Shown here piece after piece: positions 59,860 through 64,000 of a stretch of 64,000 bases of DNA. Origin of the DNA: DASRBN01 sp035294305 (lineage in GTDB: Bacteria; Chloroflexota; Ktedonobacteria; Ktedonobacterales; Ktedonobacteraceae); NCBI GenBank assembly GCA_035294305.1, contig DATGLD010000044.1, positions 1-64,000 on the forward strand. The letters run 5' to 3'. The translations under genes and the position numbers were made by a program. Numbering within the stretch: position 1 is the stretch's first letter; each line of letters opens with the position of its first letter. The notes beneath the pieces are model-generated. The model searched no databases and was not told where the DNA came from. It worked only from the letters and a program-made list of their open reading frames with translations.

Positions 59860-60249
59860 ATGAGTAAACTGGTGATGGTCATTGACGATTCTGTAACGGT
59901 TCGTAAGATCATAGAAACCAGCCTGAAACGCGCAGGCATCGAATCCGTGAGTTATGAAGATGGCGTCGAGGCCTTGCGCGCGCTAAGTGAAAGACGACAT
60001 CGCCCACCTGACCTGGTGATATTAGATATCAATCTGCCTAAAATGGATGGCTATACAGTAGCCCGTTATCTCAAGACAAAGCACCAGTTTAGCAATACCG
60101 TCATTGTCATGCTTTCGACGCGTGACGGGGTAATTGATCGCATCAAGGGTCGTCTTGTAGGAGCAAAGGACTATATTACGAAACCGTTCCGAACGCAAGA
60201 CATCATGTCTGTGATACGCTCTTACCTGGGTGTCCCGTCACTTTCGTAA
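59860..60249 (+). CDS. CheY-like response regulator
   Basis: A 129-aa single-domain receiver: VIDDSVTVRKIIE, phosphoacceptor Asp56 in LVILDINLPKMDGY, VMLSTRDG and YITKPFRTQ with the conserved Lys. It heads a cheY-cheW-cheA-like cluster. GAGG lies 8 bp before the ATG at 59860; the longer reading from 59821 is less likely. Possible target of the CheA-like kinase or of the PhoR-like kinase upstream. Confidence 0.88.
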   Translation: MSKLVMVIDDSVTVRKIIETSLKRAGIESVSYEDGVEALRALSERRHRPPDLVILDINLPKMDGYTVARYLKTKHQFSNTVIVMLSTRDGVIDRIKGRLVGAKDYITKPFRTQDIMSVIRSYLGVPSLS

Positions 60250-60263
60250 GTTTTCATCTTTTC

Positions 60264-60818
60264 ATGCAAGAACATATTACAGACAATGCCTGGCTGTATG
60301 CATCTCAACGCCGCCTGGACCTGCAAAACCTCGAGTTGATGAGCGACGAGGAGTTCTGGCATTACGCGCGCGAACGCGCCAATGCTATTTCCGGCGTTTC
60401 CCCTGGCGAAGAAACGCGCTCACCACAATATCTCGAATGCAAACTGAGTTGCGGAACATTCCTCATCTCTTTGCAGTCCGTTTGTGCGGTTCTGGATGCT
60501 CCGCGATCCTTTGCCCTGTTACCTGATATTCCACCGTGGATGCTGGGCATTATGATATGGCGCGGTCAGGCTATTGCCGTTCTCGATCTGAATGCCTATC
60601 TCTGCGAGAACACCGGCCAGCTTGGCCTCGATCCTTCTCCTGGTATGCTGCTTATCGCCAACGATCCACAGCATCCCGATGTCAGCGTCGGCCTATTTGT
60701 GCATCTCACGGGGGGGATCGATAATCAGGCGTACGAACCTCCCTTGCCCATCATCAATATGCCGATGTTACTTGCCGATGTCGTGCGGCAGATAGGAACA
60801 GCCGCTAATCATGGATGA
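60264..60818 (+). CDS. CheW-like adaptor
   Basis: A 184-aa protein with a CheW-like beta fold: YLECKLSCGTFLISLQSVCAVLDAP, then ILPDIPPWMLGIMIWRGQAIAVLDL and a C-terminal ADVVRQIG. CheW couples receptors to CheA. About 50 extra N-terminal residues precede the fold. There is no chemoreceptor gene in the window. Its end overlaps the CheA-like gene by 8 bp. Confidence 0.8.
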   Translation: MQEHITDNAWLYASQRRLDLQNLELMSDEEFWHYARERANAISGVSPGEETRSPQYLECKLSCGTFLISLQSVCAVLDAPRSFALLPDIPPWMLGIMIWRGQAIAVLDLNAYLCENTGQLGLDPSPGMLLIANDPQHPDVSVGLFVHLTGGIDNQAYEPPLPIINMPMLLADVVRQIGTAANHG

Positions 60819-63174
60819 GGTTTCTCCTTTCTCTGAAGAGAACAAACTTTCGCCTGAAGACCAGGCAGTGCTGGACGCTTTCCTTGCTATGGAGGACATG
60901 GAACCTGTACCGGCCACGGCGGAAGCTACCGCTGCTGCCTCTATTTCCCCATCCCCTGCTCAAACTTCGAATCTGTTTTCCACAGAAGAAGACACGCTCG
61001 TCCTGTTCGTCACCGAAGCAGATGAAGATATTGGCAGGATGCGCCAGGCCCTCCAGCAATTGGAACACAACCAGCAGCTAGATTCGCCCGCTTTTACATT
61101 GATGCAGCGTGCGGCCCATAAGCTGAAAGGCACGGCAGGCGCAATGGGCTGCAATGCCCTATCCGCCATCGCCCGCCATATTGAGGTGCTTATCAAGCAA
61201 GTTAAGAATCGGGAAATAGCATACGGGACAGGTTTGCTTGCATTGACACATGCGGTACAGGCCCTGGAGACAACCCTGGAAAGCGTTGTCTCCGAGGGCA
61301 GTGAGAGCCAGCAACCCCTTATTGAACTTGAAGAAGAGTACAGAACCTTGAGCCTGAGCGCCGGCGCAGCTGGTGTTCCGGTTCAAGAGATAGAGCAACC
61401 GGCTATAGCCGCAGGTGGAGGAACTTACCCCACTACTCCGCTCTCCCTCGCCCATATCAATAGTCATCATCTGGACCAGCTCATGCTGCATACTGAACAG
61501 ATGCTAGAGTTACAAACACCCTTAGAGAGCGCCCAGCAGCAGGTTGAGGCAGCGCTCTCGGAATTACAGAATGCCCAGGCGCGCTTACGCCACCTGGAGG
61601 CAATGTATAGTTCTGTCGTTATGAGGGAAGCAAGTACCGCCAGGGGTGTACTTGAAGAGCAGCCAGCGTCCTCTCTTATAGAGCGTATTCTAAGCGAATC
61701 CATCCAGCGTACGGGGCATACGCACAAGTTCAAGGCCACATCATCCTCGCAGCAATTTCCGGTTATGCATGCATTGGAAGACTGGGATGAGTTGGAGGTT
61801 GACCGCTTTAGCGAAAGCAATGTATTTGCGATTTCGCTCAATGAAGCAATTACCGATGTCGCCATTGCTACTGCCCAGCTACGCCAGGCGGTTGCGCGAC
61901 TAAACTCCTTGCTCAAGCAACACAAGGAACAGGCTGCCTACGTCCATAATGATGCGCTCTCGCTGCACACCGCCCCATTTTCTATCCTTGTGGATCGCCT
62001 GAGAAACGCCGCCCGGAGCATCGCAGGGGAAAAACGGACGATCCAGTTTGAAGTCTCCGGCGAGACAACGGAAATTGACCAGGATATCCTGCATGCGCTG
62101 GCAAATCCTTTGCTGGACCTGGTGACCGGGGGCGTACTCGCCAGTGTGACGGCGCAGGTACACACAGCGGAGGCCGAACAAATTACGCTTGCGGCTTATT
62201 CTAGCGACCACGAAGTGGCAATTGAAGCCGGTTTTTCGATGCCCGTACCGGGTGGGATCATTGAGGCACTTAACAGTGTCATTGACAATTTATATGGCTC
62301 TATCACGCCCCACCGCGACTCAGCGGAAGGCATCGCGTTCCAGATGCGCTTCCCTCGTTCGCGAAGTGCGGTGCGGGGACTGCTTGTGCGAACCGGTAAT
62401 CAGTCGGTTGTGGTACCGTTCTCCCAGGTGCATCATATCGACTACAACCAGCACGAAGTTGCCGCGCACTATGACCTCAATACGTTGTTGGATTTTCCCG
62501 CGACCAGAAGTATCGCGCAAACGATTCACCCCCGGCTGATTCTTGCGCGGCCAGCTATGCAACTGGCAGTGCAGGTGGACGAGATACTAGGACAGGTGGA
62601 CCTGGTGATGAGACCACTGGCAGACTATTTGCGGCGACCGGGTATTCTAGGGACAGCTATCGATGGTACGGACAATATATTGCTGGTCGTCGATTTACCT
62701 GCGCTCATCACCCATAGTGAGAAGGCGCGAAAACAAAAAGAGCCGGTCAAAGTAGCATTGCCCCTACCTCCAGGGCAAGCCCAAACTCAGAACCATCGAG
62801 AACCGGCTTATTCGAAAATCCTGATTGCTGATGATTCTGTCTCCATACGCCAGTCCCTTCGCCAGACCCTGGGCCGTGCAGGTTATCAATTATACGAAGC
62901 TCGTGATGGCATCGAGGCGTTAGAGCTCATCCAGGCGCAATCGCTCGACATACTGTTACTGGATGTGGAGATGCCCAACCTGAATGGCTTCGATCTCCTC
63001 ACCATCATGCACACGAATCCATCGTTCCCCAAACCCAAAACCATCCTGTTAACCTCGCGTTCGGCGGACAAACATATACAGCAGGCCTTTGCTCTGGGCG
63101 TGTATGATTTCCTCTCCAAACCGTGCCCCGCCGATATATTGCTCAATGCCGTGCAGGCGGCGCTGGACTCATAA
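60811..63174 (+). CDS. CheA-like hybrid protein (Hpt, degenerate ATPase, CheW, receiver)
   Basis: A 787-aa protein. Order: Hpt domain with AAHKLKGTAGAMG (His103), helical dimerisation-like region with coiled coils (about 210-350), an HATPase-like region (about 400-520), a CheW-like domain (about 525-640, AVRGLLVRTGNQSVVVPF) and a C-terminal receiver (about 665-787) with ADDSVSIRQSL, Asp in ILLLDVEMPNLNGF and FLSKP. The ATPase region lacks a readable N-box (HALANPLLDLVTG) and the G1/G2 glycine motifs, so kinase activity is doubtful. Architecture resembles PilL/ChpA/FrzE hybrids. It could act as a phosphotransfer scaffold. Confidence 0.82.
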   Translation: MDEVSPFSEENKLSPEDQAVLDAFLAMEDMEPVPATAEATAAASISPSPAQTSNLFSTEEDTLVLFVTEADEDIGRMRQALQQLEHNQQLDSPAFTLMQRAAHKLKGTAGAMGCNALSAIARHIEVLIKQVKNREIAYGTGLLALTHAVQALETTLESVVSEGSESQQPLIELEEEYRTLSLSAGAAGVPVQEIEQPAIAAGGGTYPTTPLSLAHINSHHLDQLMLHTEQMLELQTPLESAQQQVEAALSELQNAQARLRHLEAMYSSVVMREASTARGVLEEQPASSLIERILSESIQRTGHTHKFKATSSSQQFPVMHALEDWDELEVDRFSESNVFAISLNEAITDVAIATAQLRQAVARLNSLLKQHKEQAAYVHNDALSLHTAPFSILVDRLRNAARSIAGEKRTIQFEVSGETTEIDQDILHALANPLLDLVTGGVLASVTAQVHTAEAEQITLAAYSSDHEVAIEAGFSMPVPGGIIEALNSVIDNLYGSITPHRDSAEGIAFQMRFPRSRSAVRGLLVRTGNQSVVVPFSQVHHIDYNQHEVAAHYDLNTLLDFPATRSIAQTIHPRLILARPAMQLAVQVDEILGQVDLVMRPLADYLRRPGILGTAIDGTDNILLVVDLPALITHSEKARKQKEPVKVALPLPPGQAQTQNHREPAYSKILIADDSVSIRQSLRQTLGRAGYQLYEARDGIEALELIQAQSLDILLLDVEMPNLNGFDLLTIMHTNPSFPKPKTILLTSRSADKHIQQAFALGVYDFLSKPCPADILLNAVQAALDS

Positions 63175-63242
63175 TATGATACCAGTAAAGAGTGGGATAG
63201 ATAGGGGCCATGCACAGAGAGGTTTTTGAGAAAGCGTCCAGT

Positions 63243-63631
63243 CCAGTAGGGGTGGGGGAGCTTGCTCCGCCCTGGGGGATGGTGGGGCCGATGTGCGATG
63301 ACCCCGAAGTCTGCCTTTCCCTCGCTCGCTCTCTGACACTTTTTACCGTGAGGGCAGGAGTGGAGTACCCTCTGGAGGGCGACCACAAGGGCCCCACCCC
63401 ACAATCACACTGCCTCCGCCCTTACAATGACGACGAGGCTGCTCTGTAGGAGCGTGGAGTCATTGTAGGGGCGGGAGAGGAGCGGACGAGGGGATGGGAC
63501 CCTTGTGGTCGCCCTCCGTGGGACAGTACTCGCTTGCTCACCCCAAAAAGTGTCAGGAAGGGAGCTTCCTTCCAGGGCGGAGCACGCCTCCTCTCCCCTC
63601 TACCACCCTGGCTCCCGCCCCTACTGGAAAA
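63243..63631. mobile_element. Hairpin-rich element B (MITE-like)
   Basis: Nested inverted repeats: outer CCAGTAGGGGTGGG / CCCGCCCCTACTGG, then GCTCCGCCCTGG / CCAGGGCGGAGC, then TGACACTTTTT / AAAAAGTGTCA, then GAGGGCGACCACAAGGG / CCCTTGTGGTCGCCCTC, around TCATTGTA / TACAATGA. The inner parts match element A in order. No coding frame is convincing. Confidence 0.65.
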
Positions 63632-63645
63632 GCGCCTTATAAATA

Positions 63646-63743
63646 TGACAGCGTACGTGTTACAATATCTCAGGCATAGCTAAAACGCTACGAGGCCCCT
63701 AAAAACAACACAGGCAAATGAATGACAGCGCAACTGTTACAAT
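63646..63743 (+). promoter_or_regulatory. Paired 21-bp direct repeats upstream of the MerR gene
   Basis: TGACAGCGTACGTGTTACAA-T at 63646-63666 and TGACAGCGCAACTGTTACAA-T at 63723-63743, 77 bp apart, agree at 17 of 21 positions. Each contains a TGTTACA-type half site. They may be operator copies for the adjacent regulator. Confidence 0.4.
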
Positions 63744-63761
63744 GCGCGAGGGGGAATATTC

Positions 63762-64000
63762 ATGTCACAGAATAGCAATGAGTTGCATACTATCGATGAA
63801 CTGGCGCATCTTTCAGGCATGCCCAGCCGCACTATCCGCTTTTATAATACGCAGGGCATGCTGCCACCGCCGATCATGCGTGGTCGTGTCGCCTATTACA
63901 ACCAGGAGCACCTGCTCGTACTGACCATTATCAAAGAACTCAAGGGACAGCAGCAGCTCCCCCTGGAAAGCATCAAGCAATTGTTGGAAGTGCGCGCCAG
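63762..64000 (+). CDS. MerR-family regulator (partial, runs off the right edge)
   Basis: ATG at 63762 opens a frame to the edge (79 codons). HTIDELAHLSGMPSRTIRFYNTQGMLPPP is the MerR HTH and YYNQEHLLVLTIIKELKGQQ the following helix. The effector domain is outside the window. GGGGGAA precedes the ATG. Confidence 0.85.
   Translation, partial: MSQNSNELHTIDELAHLSGMPSRTIRFYNTQGMLPPPIMRGRVAYYNQEHLLVLTIIKELKGQQQLPLESIKQLLEVRA

Overview
The window is a GC-rich (roughly mid-50s %) bacterial chromosome segment. It is densely coded, with many short overlaps (ATGA, TGATG) inside operons and AGGAGG-type ribosome sites. The gene mix points to an aerobic, Gram-positive-like soil bacterium of the Chloroflexota, most likely near Ktedonobacteria. 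Pointers are an aa3/caa3-type oxidase with cytochrome c fused to subunit II, a complete System I (ccm) pathway, NB-ARC/LuxR regulators, PknB-type kinases, Uma2-type nuclease genes and many palindromic intergenic repeats. That placement is an inference from content; no rRNA or taxonomic marker gene is present.

Layout. 1-6.7 kb: a flippase-like membrane protein, a thioredoxin-like/DUF4395 pair (the latter interrupted by an in-frame stop), two exported proteins and an ion channel. 7-14 kb: small HTH protein, SnoaL-like protein, large LuxR/NB-ARC regulator, RecX and a PknB-like kinase. 14.3-18.3 kb: cytochrome c oxidase operon (coxB, coxA, subunit IV-like, coxC) ending in a 72-bp perfect palindrome. 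18.4-22.7 kb: an unusual kinase-receiver-DNA-binding fusion, a membrane-anchored receiver and a DJ-1/PfpI protein. 22.8-31.7 kb: a cytochrome c maturation cluster (TlpA/CcmG-like, CopD-like, ccmE, F, H, I-like, a secreted protein, ccmA, B, C, D and DUF3054), which would supply haem to c-type cytochromes such as the fused CoxB. 31.8-40.6 kb: cupredoxin-like protein, broken Uma2 gene, an OmpR-type two-component pair divergent from a large FtsX permease with two ATPases. 40.7-46.5 kb: VOC protein, ArsR and SRPBCC genes, an NRAMP-related transporter, a NarL-type two-component pair and a universal stress protein. 47.2-50.5 kb: accC, fabF and accB of fatty-acid synthesis. 50.7-55.1 kb: a 30-aa small ORF, MgtE, tRNA-Asn and an FG-GAP exported protein. 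55.6-59.2 kb: HTH/GAF protein, methyltransferase, acetyltransferase and PhoR-like kinase. 59.8-63.2 kb: CheY, CheW and a CheA-like hybrid with an apparently degenerate ATPase. The right edge holds a partial MerR regulator.

The most notable non-coding content is repeats. A 125-bp MITE-like element occurs twice in opposite orientation with ~9-bp target duplications, one copy splitting a pre-existing direct repeat. Two related hairpin-rich elements bracket the CheA locus, two ~70-bp perfect palindromes lie behind genes, and at least two REP-like families sit at gene 3' ends, sometimes supplying the stop codon. Protein-level oddities worth following are a receiver domain with Asp replaced by Ser, a CxxxF variant of CcmE, and an ABC ATPase with tandem AbrB-like C-terminal repeats.
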